Part shown: piece by piece, positions 57,658-64,000 of the stretch
Position numbering within the stretch: position 1 is the first letter of the stretch
Layout of the letters: the number at the start of each line of letters is the position of its first letter
NCBI GenBank assembly: GCA_019420275.1
Contig: JAHZHN010000012.1
Span: 1 to 64,000, forward strand
Source of the DNA: Clostridiales bacterium
GTDB lineage: Bacteria; Bacillota; Clostridia; Lachnospirales; Lachnospiraceae
Direction: 5' to 3'
DNA: 64,000 bases
Translations under genes and position numbers: made by a program
The notes under the pieces: generated by a model
What the model saw: the letters and a program-made list of their open reading frames with translations, nothing else
Database searches by the model: none
What the model was told of the DNA's origin: nothing

Positions 57658-58974
57658 TTACTCGCTTAAAAAACCAGAATAATTCTGTACCAACAATTGT
57701 GATTTTATCTGCTTGATGGTTTCTAGAATAACTCCTACAACGATGATGATGGATGTTCCTCCAAACGAAACGCTGGCACCAAATACACCATTAAAGAAAA
57801 ATGGTACCACTGCAACAATTGTCAGTCCTGCAGCCCCAATAAAAATAATATATTTTAATATCTTATTCAAGTAATCAACGGTAGGTTTTCCTGGTCGGAT
57901 TCCTGGAATAAAGCCTCCTTGTTTTTTCATGTTATTAGATATTTCCAGAGGATTAAATGTAATCGACGTATAGAAATATGCAAACATCACTACCAAGACA
58001 ATATAGATCAAAAGACCCAGTGTCCTTTTTGGATGAGAGGCATCAAACCAGGTAGATGAATTTAAACTTGTTAATACCTTTCCAAAAAATCCGTCATTAT
58101 TATAATTAAACAGATTCTGCAGCATAATCGGGAACTGCATAATGGAAGAAGCGAAAATGATTGGCATGACTCCTGCGGTATTAACTTTCAAAGGAATATA
58201 GCTGGACTGTCCTCCCACCAGCCTTCTTCCCTGTATTTTTTTCGAATACTGTACCGGAATATGTCTTTCACCGTCTGACAAGATAACAACAAAAATGACC
58301 ATTGCCAGAACGACTGCTACGATTACTACACCTGCAAGGACTGCAGGTCCAATCTTTTTCCCTGAAATAAATTGAGTATACAGGGAATAAAAATCACTTG
58401 GCATCCCGGAAACAATATTCACAAGCAAAATAATGGAAATACCATTTCCAATTCCGCTTTCCGTAATTCTCTCACCCAGCCACATAACAAGCACGGCTCC
58501 TGCCGTCAGAGCAACTGTCATAATGACAATGGTGAAATTCGTATAATCTAAGCCTAAGGCTCCTCTGTTTGCCAGCCCGATTGACAGGCCGCCGCCTTCA
58601 ATCACTGCAAGGACGAGAGTTACATATCTTGTAATCTTCGCCATTCGCTTTCTTCCATCCTCGCCATCCTTCTGCATTTCCTCTAAAGCAGGAATTACGA
58701 TGGTCATCAGCTGAATAATGATGGATGCTGTGATATAAGGCGTTACACTCAACGCAAAAATAGACATCTGTGTAAAAGATCCGCCGGTAAAGGAATTCAA
58801 AAGACTAATAGAATCTCCTAATACCATTTGCAGATAAAGACTAATCTGCGCGCTGTCAATCTCAGGTATCGGCAGCTGTGATCCAAAGCGCACAACAATT
58901 AATATCAGTATCGTAAATATCAGCTTGTTTCTTAATTGCTTGTTTTTAAAAGCGCTGACTACAGCGTTTGCCAT
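57658..58974 (-). CDS. secY: Preprotein translocase subunit SecY
   Basis: SecY is the channel of the general secretion pathway, with ten membrane helices over 438 residues. The plug-region start RFGSQLPIPEID lies at about 31-42, the loop ILSDGERHIPVQYSKKI near 235-251, and FMEPLEISNNMKKQGGFIPGIRPG-like FNPLEISNNMKKQGGFIPGI near 348-367 contacts the ribosome and SecA. It abuts rplO (1 base). Confidence 0.98.
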   Translation of the reverse strand: MANAVVSAFKNKQLRNKLIFTILILIVVRFGSQLPIPEIDSAQISLYLQMVLGDSISLLNSFTGGSFTQMSIFALSVTPYITASIIIQLMTIVIPALEEMQKDGEDGRKRMAKITRYVTLVLAVIEGGGLSIGLANRGALGLDYTNFTIVIMTVALTAGAVLVMWLGERITESGIGNGISIILLVNIVSGMPSDFYSLYTQFISGKKIGPAVLAGVVIVAVVLAMVIFVVILSDGERHIPVQYSKKIQGRRLVGGQSSYIPLKVNTAGVMPIIFASSIMQFPIMLQNLFNYNNDGFFGKVLTSLNSSTWFDASHPKRTLGLLIYIVLVVMFAYFYTSITFNPLEISNNMKKQGGFIPGIRPGKPTVDYLNKILKYIIFIGAAGLTIVAVVPFFFNGVFGASVSFGGTSIIIVVGVILETIKQIKSQLLVQNYSGFLSE

Positions 58975-58975
58975 A

Positions 58976-59419
58976 TTAGATCACCTCTGCTTTTCCGCCC
59001 AGTGCTTCGATTTTTTCTTTCGCACTTGCGCTGAACGCATTTGCCTGTACATTCAGCTTTTTGGTTAACTCTCCATTTCCTAAGATTTTTACTCCATCTC
59101 TTGGATTCTTAACGATTCCTGCTTCAATCAGGGATGCAACTGTTACGTCAGCTCCATCTTCGAATCTTTCTAATACAGACAGGTTGATTCCAACGATTTC
59201 TTTAGAATTTCTGCATTTGAAACCTCTCTTTGGAATACGTCTGTAAAGCGGCATCTGTCCACCTTCAAATCCTGGTCTTACTCCACCGCCTGAACGAGCT
59301 TTCTGTCCTTTATGTCCTTTACCTGCAGTTTTTCCATTTCCTGAACCATGTCCGCGGCCTCTTCTGAACGCGTCACTGTGTTTAGATCCTTCTGCAGGGC
59401 GTAAGTTTGATAATTCCAT
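58976..59419 (-). CDS. rplO: 50S ribosomal protein L15
   Basis: The start is taken at the ATG at 59419 (MELSNLRPAEGSKH), the family start. A GTG four codons upstream abuts the AGGAGG site too closely. The 147-residue protein has the glycine/arginine-rich RNA-binding N-terminal segment RRGRGHGSGNGKTAGKGHKG (about 20-40) and the C-terminal globular domain. Confidence 0.97.
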   Translation of the reverse strand: MELSNLRPAEGSKHSDAFRRGRGHGSGNGKTAGKGHKGQKARSGGGVRPGFEGGQMPLYRRIPKRGFKCRNSKEIVGINLSVLERFEDGADVTVASLIEAGIVKNPRDGVKILGNGELTKKLNVQANAFSASAKEKIEALGGKAEVI

Positions 59420-59447
59420 TCCTAAATACACCTCCTTGCCGGATATA

Positions 59448-59630
59448 CTAGATTTCTTCTACTTTAACTAAATGTTTTACCTGGTGAATCATTCCGCGTG
59501 TTGCTGCGTTATCCGGAAGTTCAACAGTTTTGTTCAGCTTCTTTAATCCTAAAGCTTCTACTGTTTTTCTGTGCTTCGGAATTGCACCAATCGTTGATTT
59601 CACTAATGTAATTTTTAATTTATCTGCCAT
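59448..59630 (-). CDS. rpmD: 50S ribosomal protein L30
   Basis: This is a 60-residue L30 with KITLVKSTIGAIPKHRKTVEALGLKKLN (5-32) and the NAATRGMIHQVKHLVKVEE ending. It lies between rpsE and rplO, the standard spc-operon position, with gaps of about 13 and 28 bases. Confidence 0.97.
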   Translation of the reverse strand: MADKLKITLVKSTIGAIPKHRKTVEALGLKKLNKTVELPDNAATRGMIHQVKHLVKVEEI

Positions 59631-59643
59631 TCTCGATTTCCTC

Positions 59644-60153
59644 CTATCCTAAGAGCTCTTCTACTGACTTACCACGCAGTTTTGCTACTTCTTCCGGAGT
59701 TTTTAAGTTCTTTAATCCTTCGATAGTTGCCAGAACAACGTTCTGTTTGTTGTTGGACCCTAAAGATTTTGAACGGATATTTGTATATCCTGCAAGCTCC
59801 AGTACAAGACGAGAAGGACCTCCGGCGATAATACCAGTACCTTCTGGAGATGTCTTTAATAATACGGATGCTCCGCCGAAACGACCTGTAAAGTCGTGTG
59901 GTATACTTCCTTTTTCGTCAATCGGTACCTCTACCAGGCTCTTCATAGCTGCTTCTTTTCCTTTGCGGATTGCTTCTGGAATTTCAGCCGCTTTTCCTAA
60001 TCCTGCACCAACATGACCGTTTTTATCTCCTACAACAACCAGCGCTGCGAATCTCATGTTGCGGCCACCTTTTACGACTTTTGTAACTCGTTTGATAGCT
60101 ACGACTGCATCTTCCAGCTCAAACTGGCTAGGATCAATAAGTGTATGCTTCAT
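59644..60153 (-). CDS. rpsE: 30S ribosomal protein S5
   Basis: This is a 169-residue S5 with an N-terminal double-stranded RNA-binding domain (VVAIKRVTKVVKGGRNMRFAALVVVGDKNGHVG, about 17-49) and the C-terminal domain (GPSRLVLELAGYTNIRSKSLGSNN). S5 lies at the mRNA entry and affects decoding accuracy. AGGAGG precedes the ATG. Confidence 0.98.
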   Translation of the reverse strand: MKHTLIDPSQFELEDAVVAIKRVTKVVKGGRNMRFAALVVVGDKNGHVGAGLGKAAEIPEAIRKGKEAAMKSLVEVPIDEKGSIPHDFTGRFGGASVLLKTSPEGTGIIAGGPSRLVLELAGYTNIRSKSLGSNNKQNVVLATIEGLKNLKTPEEVAKLRGKSVEELLG

Positions 60154-60167
60154 TTGACTTCCTCCTA

Positions 60168-60536
60168 TTAGAATTTCAGACCAGCTTCACGAGCTGCATC
60201 TGCTAATGCTTCAATTTTACCATGATAAATGAATCCGCCTCTATCAAAGACAACTTCTGTAATACCTTTTGCCAGTGCTCTTTCAGCGATTACTTTACCT
60301 ACATAGCTGGCTGCGGCAACATCGTTTGTTTTGCTGAGTTCTGCCTTTACATCTTTCTGAGTAGTTGAAGCAGATACTAATGTATTTCCAACAGTGTCGT
60401 CAATAATCTGAGCGTACATATGATCATTACTTCTAAATACACTTAAGCGAGGTCTTTCGCTTGTTCCATTGATTCTATTACGAAGCTTATAATGCTTTTT
60501 CGCACGAATCTTGCTTCTTGATTCTTTTCTAATCAT
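60168..60536 (-). CDS. rplR: 50S ribosomal protein L18
   Basis: L18 binds 5S rRNA. The 122-residue protein has a basic start (RSKIRAKKHYKLRNRINGTSERPRLSVFRSN, about 6-37) and the C-terminal FDRGGFIYHGKIEALADAAREAGLKF. It stands between rplF and rpsE with gaps of about 14 bases. Confidence 0.98.
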   Translation of the reverse strand: MIRKESRSKIRAKKHYKLRNRINGTSERPRLSVFRSNDHMYAQIIDDTVGNTLVSASTTQKDVKAELSKTNDVAAASYVGKVIAERALAKGITEVVFDRGGFIYHGKIEALADAAREAGLKF

Positions 60537-60550
60537 CCTATATCACTCCT

Positions 60551-61093
60551 TTATTTAGCCCCAGTTTTTCCTACTTTACGTCTGATCACTTCATCAGCAT
60601 ACTTAATACCTTTTCCTTTATAAGGTTCAGGTTTTCTAAGTTCTCTGATTTCAGCTGCATACTGTCCAACTTTTTCTTTGTCGATACCTTTTACAATAAT
60701 GACATTCTGACCTTCCATAACGGTCTCAATGCCTTCTGGATCAGCCATAACAACCGGATGAGAGAAACCAAGGTTGAAAGTGATTTCTTTTCCTTTTTTC
60801 TGCGCTCTGTAACCAACACCGTTAATTTCCAGTTTCTTTTCGTATCCTTCAGATACACCTGTAATCATGTTGGCAATTAATGATCTTGTAAGACCATGCA
60901 AAGATTTCATTTTCTTTAAATCATTTGGTCTTGTTACGACAACCTGATTATCTTCTACTTTGATTGTCATTTCAACTGGTAAACATTTCTCTAATGTTCC
61001 CTTTGGACCTTTGACAGTCACTTTATTTCCTTCTTCAATCTTTACCTCTACTCCTGCAGGGATATCGATTGGCAATCTACCTATACGAGACAT
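60551..61093 (-). CDS. rplF: 50S ribosomal protein L6
   Basis: This is a 180-residue L6 made of two related domains. The start MSRIGRLPIDIPAGV and the end PEPYKGKGIKYADEVIRRKVGKTG are diagnostic. L6 lies near the factor-binding site. It follows rpsH after a 135-base gap that contains inverted repeats, against about 15 bases elsewhere in the operon. Confidence 0.98.
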   Translation of the reverse strand: MSRIGRLPIDIPAGVEVKIEEGNKVTVKGPKGTLEKCLPVEMTIKVEDNQVVVTRPNDLKKMKSLHGLTRSLIANMITGVSEGYEKKLEINGVGYRAQKKGKEITFNLGFSHPVVMADPEGIETVMEGQNVIIVKGIDKEKVGQYAAEIRELRKPEPYKGKGIKYADEVIRRKVGKTGAK

Positions 61094-61228
61094 AGGTTAC
61101 CTCCTTAAATTGTCGGAAAGGGATTTCCCCTTTCTGTTTTCAGAATGGTCTGAGTATTACATTTTCAACCAGCTTTTACACTGACCTCGTGCAGTGCTTT
61201 CACCCTGCACTCGCCAAGTGCTCAATGC
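61094..61228 (-). repeat. rpsH-rplF gap with palindromic element
   Basis: After the rpsH stop the minus strand reads TAGGCATTGAGCACTTGG, then GTGCAG-N10-CTGCAC (61210-61189), and nearer rplF a GAAAGGGG/CCCTTTC hairpin. The opening matches the sequence after rplQ. No reading frame is present. Confidence 0.55.
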
Positions 61229-61630
61229 CTACCATACAAATGCTAATACTTCTCCACCCACGTTTTCTTTTCTTGCTTCTTTGTCTGTTAACAGTCCTTT
61301 GTTTGTTGAGATGATCGCGATTCCAAGTCCGCCTAATACTCTAGGAAGCTCTTCTGCTCCTGCGTATACACGAAGACCTGGTTTAGAGATTCTCTTAAGT
61401 CCTGTGATAATCTTTTCATTTTTATCAGCACCGTATTTTAATGTGATTACGATTGTGCTGAATGAACCCTCTTCCTTGATGTCATAAGCTTTAATGAAAC
61501 CTTCTTTTAATAAGATTTCTGCAATCGCTGTCTTCATCTTAGAAGCAGGAATTTCTACTGTATCATGTTTCGCAGTATTCGCATTACGAATTCTTGTAAG
61601 CATATCTGCAATTGGATCGCTCATTGTCAT
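61229..61630 (-). CDS. rpsH: 30S ribosomal protein S8
   Basis: This is a 133-residue S8, a primary 16S rRNA binder and the autoregulator of the spc operon in E. coli. The start MTMSDPIADMLTRIRNANTAKHDTVEIPASKMK and the C-terminal STNKGLLTDKEARKENVGGEVLAFVW are typical. It follows rpsN by 24 bases. Confidence 0.98.
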   Translation of the reverse strand: MTMSDPIADMLTRIRNANTAKHDTVEIPASKMKTAIAEILLKEGFIKAYDIKEEGSFSTIVITLKYGADKNEKIITGLKRISKPGLRVYAGAEELPRVLGGLGIAIISTNKGLLTDKEARKENVGGEVLAFVW

Positions 61631-61654
61631 TTTTATGTTCCTCCTTCCTTCTTC

Positions 61655-61840
61655 TTACCAGCTTGCCTTCTTGACACCTGGAATTTGTCCTTTATATGCT
61701 AATTCACGGAAGCAAACCCTGCAAATTCCGTATTTTCTTAAATAAGCATGTGGACGTCCACAGATTCTACAACGGCTATATTCTCTTGTTGAGAATTTTG
61801 CTTTTCTTTTTTGTTTTGCAACCATTGACTTTCTAGCCAT
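61655..61840 (-). CDS. rpsN: 30S ribosomal protein S14, zinc-binding type Z
   Basis: This 61-residue short S14 has the zinc pairs CRIC (24-27) and CRVC (40-43). The zinc-containing form is the housekeeping type in most Firmicutes. It lies between rplE and rpsH as usual, and ends GQIPGVKKASW. Confidence 0.98.
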   Translation of the reverse strand: MARKSMVAKQKRKAKFSTREYSRCRICGRPHAYLRKYGICRVCFRELAYKGQIPGVKKASW

Positions 61841-61854
61841 GGGAACCCTCCTAA

Positions 61855-62394
61855 CTATTTCTTAAACGGCATACCAAATAAGGTTAATAATTCACGAGCT
61901 TCTTCATCAGTATTGGCAGTTGTAACGAAGATAATATCCATACCTCTTACTTTATCTACCTTGTCATACTCAATTTCAGGGAAGATTAACTGCTCTTTGA
62001 TACCTAATGCGTAATTTCCTCGTCCATCGAAAGAATTCTGGCTGACTCCTCTGAAGTCACGTACACGAGGCAGTGCCAGGTTGATCAGACGGTCTGCGAA
62101 TTCATACATTCTCTCACCGCGCAATGTAACCTTGCATCCGATCGGCATACCTTCTCTTAATTTGAAGTTCGCAACAGATTTCTTTGCTCTTGTTACGACA
62201 GCTTTCTGTCCAGAGATGATCTCAAGATCAGTGATCGCTGTATCTAAAGCTTTTTTATTTTCTTTTGCTTCACCAACGCCCATGTTGATTACGATCTTTT
62301 CAAGCTTTGGTACCTGCATAATATTTTTATATCCAAATTTTTTTGTCATAGCATCTACGATTTCGTTGCTATACTGTTCATGTAATCTACTCAC
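61855..62394 (-). CDS. rplE: 50S ribosomal protein L5
   Basis: L5 is part of the 5S RNP in the central protuberance. The 179-residue protein shows VPKLEKIVINMGVGEAKENKK (about 28-48), PIGCKVTLRGERMYEFADRLIN and the C-terminal FVTTANTDEEARELLTLFGMPF. It follows rplX by 22 bases. Confidence 0.98.
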   Translation of the reverse strand: MSRLHEQYSNEIVDAMTKKFGYKNIMQVPKLEKIVINMGVGEAKENKKALDTAITDLEIISGQKAVVTRAKKSVANFKLREGMPIGCKVTLRGERMYEFADRLINLALPRVRDFRGVSQNSFDGRGNYALGIKEQLIFPEIEYDKVDKVRGMDIIFVTTANTDEEARELLTLFGMPFKK

Positions 62395-62416
62395 CTGCGT
62401 AAACCTCCTCTCTTAA

Positions 62417-62728
62417 TTAGTCAATCACTTCGCCTGTTGCACGGGCAACACGAACTTTTTTGCCATCAACTACTTTATAGCCAATCTTGGTTGTTTTTCC
62501 ATTATGCACATACATTACATTGGAAACATCCATTGGTCCTTCCTGGCTTACGATTCCGCCCTGCTGGTTTGCAGCGCTAGGTTTAGTATGCTTTGTGATC
62601 ATGTTGGCTCCCTCTACGGTAACCTTACCATTCTTCTGATCAACAGCAATTACTTTGCCTTCTTTGTCTTTATCTTTACCAGCGATGATTTTTACTAAAT
62701 CGCCTTTTTTAATTCTAATTGCTGACAC
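62417..62728 (-). CDS. rplX: 50S ribosomal protein L24
   Basis: This is a 103-residue L24 with a KOW motif near the N terminus (KKGDLVKIIAGKDKDKEGKVIAVDQKNGKVTVEG, about 7-40). L24 starts assembly of the large subunit. It lies between rplN and rplE. Confidence 0.98.
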   Translation of the reverse strand: MSAIRIKKGDLVKIIAGKDKDKEGKVIAVDQKNGKVTVEGANMITKHTKPSAANQQGGIVSQEGPMDVSNVMYVHNGKTTKIGYKVVDGKKVRVARATGEVID

Positions 62729-62740
62729 AGTGTTTCCTCC

Positions 62741-63109
62741 TTATAATACTTCTGGTGCTAATGAAACAATCTTCATGAATTTCTTGTCTCTAAGCTCTCT
62801 TGCCACTGGTCCAAAGATACGAGTTCCTCTTGGATTCATATCATCTTTAATAATTACAGCAGCATTCTCGTCAAATTTGATATAAGAACCGTCCTTACGA
62901 CGAGCGCCTTTCTTTGTACGAACAACAACTGCTCTGACTACGTCACCTTTTTTTACAACGCCGCCTGGTGTTGCATCTTTAACCGTAGCGACAATCACAT
63001 CACCAATGTTAGCATATCTTCTGGTAGATCCTCCTAACACACGGATGCAAAGGATTTCTTTTGCTCCTGTGTTATCGGCTACTCTAAGTCTTGACTCCTG
63101 CTGAATCAT
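62741..63109 (-). CDS. rplN: 50S ribosomal protein L14
   Basis: I start at the ATG at 63109 (AAGGAG 9 bases upstream), which gives the 122-residue family length and the usual opening MIQQESRLRVADNTGAKE. The farther ATG at 63133 would add eight atypical residues. RAVVVRTKKGARRKDGSYIKFDENAAVII and the C-terminal FMKIVSLAPEVL confirm the call. Confidence 0.98.
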   Translation of the reverse strand: MIQQESRLRVADNTGAKEILCIRVLGGSTRRYANIGDVIVATVKDATPGGVVKKGDVVRAVVVRTKKGARRKDGSYIKFDENAAVIIKDDMNPRGTRIFGPVARELRDKKFMKIVSLAPEVL

Positions 63110-63139
63110 GCCTTTCTTCTCCTTTCCAACCAAGCAAAA

Positions 63140-63394
63140 TTATTTTGCTTTTTCGATAATTTCTACAAGTCTCCATCTCTTGTCTTTAGACAGAGGTCTT
63201 GTTTCCATAACCCTTACTCTATCTCCGATGTTACATTCGTTATTCTCATCATGAGCTTTTAATTTATAAGTTCTCTTAACGATTTTCTTATATAAAGGAT
63301 GCTTCACGTTGTCTTCGATTGCAACTACGACTGTTTTATCCATTTTATCACTAATAACTTTCCCTACACGGGTTTTTCTTAAATTTCTTTCCAC
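63140..63394 (-). CDS. rpsQ: 30S ribosomal protein S17
   Basis: This is an 84-residue OB-fold S17 with RKTRVGKVISDKMDKTVVVAIED (about 6-28), HPLYKKIVKRTYKLKAHDE and the end of the fold CNIGDRVRVMETRPLSKDKRWRLVEI. It is located between rpmC and rplN. Confidence 0.98.
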   Translation of the reverse strand: MERNLRKTRVGKVISDKMDKTVVVAIEDNVKHPLYKKIVKRTYKLKAHDENNECNIGDRVRVMETRPLSKDKRWRLVEIIEKAK

Positions 63395-63418
63395 AACAAA
63401 TTCCTCCTTTCGAATTTA

Positions 63419-63622
63419 CTAAGCATTTGCTTTCGCTGTAATTGCACCCTGAATACGTGCAATATTTCTTCTTACTTCTTTGATTCTGCTTGTATTCTCA
63501 AGCTGATTTGTTGCATTCTGGAATCTCAAATTGAATAATTCCTTTTTCGCAGCTACTAGCTCATTATTTAATTCGTCCAATGACTTATTATTTAACTCTT
63601 TTACAAAATCCTTAGTTTTCAC
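63419..63622 (-). CDS. rpmC: 50S ribosomal protein L29
   Basis: I place the start at the GTG at 63622, giving a 67-residue L29 (MKTKDFVKELNNKSLDELNNEL), the family length. AGGCGGT, close to the consensus site, lies 7 bases upstream inside rplP. A GTG three codons earlier is possible but has poorer spacing. L29 sits at the tunnel exit. The start overlaps the end of rplP. Confidence 0.96.
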   Translation of the reverse strand: MKTKDFVKELNNKSLDELNNELVAAKKELFNLRFQNATNQLENTSRIKEVRRNIARIQGAITAKANA

Positions 63623-64000
63623 TGTTGTCACCGCCTTCTAAAGCTTCACGAGAAACAATTTTACACTTTACAGGTAGTTTGTGAACAGCAAGACGCAGCG
63701 CTTCTCTTGCAACTTCTTCGCTTACGCCAGCAATCTCAAACATAACTCTTCCTGGTTTTACAACTGCTACCCAATACTCCAAGTTACCTTTACCTTTACC
63801 CATTCGAGTTTCAGCAGGCTGTGCTGTCACCGGCTTATCTGGGAAAATCTTAATCCAAACTTTACCACCACGTTTGATGTAACGGGTCATAGCAACACGG
63901 GCTGCCTCGATCTGGTTCGCTGTGATCCATGCCGGCTCTGTTGCCACGATACCGAACTCACCATAAGTGATTTTATTACCGCGCATCGCTTTTCCGCGCA
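63612..64000 (-). CDS. rplP: 50S ribosomal protein L16 (5' end beyond the window)
   Basis: The reading frame enters from the right edge and continues upstream past the first methionine seen (AMRGNKITYGEFGIVATEPAWI). A full L16 of about 144 residues would begin about 15 codons outside. QIEAARVAMTRYIKRGGKVWIKIFPDKPVTAQPAETRMGKGKG is diagnostic. L16 organises the A-site region. The acidic tail EALEGGDNSEN doubles as the rpmC start region. Confidence 0.97.
   Translation of the reverse strand, partial: RGKAMRGNKITYGEFGIVATEPAWITANQIEAARVAMTRYIKRGGKVWIKIFPDKPVTAQPAETRMGKGKGNLEYWVAVVKPGRVMFEIAGVSEEVAREALRLAVHKLPVKCKIVSREALEGGDNSEN

Overview
The window is a moderately AT-rich chromosomal segment from a spore-forming Firmicute of the class Clostridia, most likely a Lachnospiraceae member. 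That placement is inferred from gene content and protein style: spoVT, an ftsEX/M23 hydrolase/ctpA cluster next to a CdaR-type regulator, a zinc-ribbon S14, an ECF transporter core after rplQ, and strong AGGAGG ribosome-binding sites. No 16S rRNA is present. Nearly every gene lies on the minus strand, so the window reads right to left. The few plus-strand genes are regulators or short transcription units: spoVT, a short-chain dehydrogenase, sdpR-sdpI, rpiR and tetR.

From the right edge, positions 64000 to 52409 hold the S10/spc/alpha ribosomal superoperon: rplP (cut by the window), rpmC, rpsQ, rplN, rplX, rplE, rpsN, rpsH, rplF, rplR, rpsE, rpmD, rplO, secY, adk, map, infA, rpmJ, rpsM, rpsK, rpsD, rpoA, rplQ. 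A terminator follows. Then come ecfA1-ecfA2-ecfT-truA and, behind a near-consensus promoter, rplM-rpsI. Positions 47.9 to 44.5 kb form an accessory patch: an AT-rich membrane methyltransferase, the decayed 3' end of an enolase-superfamily dehydratase, and two small exported proteins of unknown role.

Positions 44.5 to 30.8 kb are metabolic and regulatory: a flavodiiron protein, a radical SAM enzyme, pyridoxamine kinase, a CAT-like acetyltransferase, a TetR regulator, glycogen branching enzyme, an ECF-type transporter with its own S, double-ATPase and T genes plus a PHP phosphoesterase, an RpiR regulator, an SdpR/SdpI pair, and thioredoxin reductase. The gap upstream of hpf holds a compact cluster of DnaA-box sequences.

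Positions 30.5 to 19.7 kb carry hpf, secA, prfB (with no programmed frameshift), a YdcF-like protein, an ACT-domain protein, an ApgM-like enzyme, aspartate kinase, dCMP deaminase and tex. Positions 18.9 to 11 kb carry cell-envelope genes: a degenerate LCP-like protein, a frameshifted yitT, a CdaR-type regulator, ftsE, ftsX, an M23 hydrolase with a Ser/Thr repeat linker, and ctpA. The ftsEX-hydrolase set matches the known arrangement in which FtsEX gates a septal peptidoglycan hydrolase. Positions 10.9 to 0 kb carry uvrB, uvrA, spoVT, ycxB-like, and an operon for tRNA t6A synthesis (tsaE, tsaB, tsaD) that also holds rimI, rnz and ispD. The window ends with a tRNA-Ser gene.

No phage, insertion sequence, CRISPR array or defence island was found. 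The less explained items are the rimI-zinc-ribbon fusion with an internal start, the exported two-gene unit, the ECF/PHP cluster with a 30-bp palindrome, the structured 265-bp gap inside the alpha operon, the DnaA-box cluster, and the palindromic element shared downstream of rplQ and rpsH.
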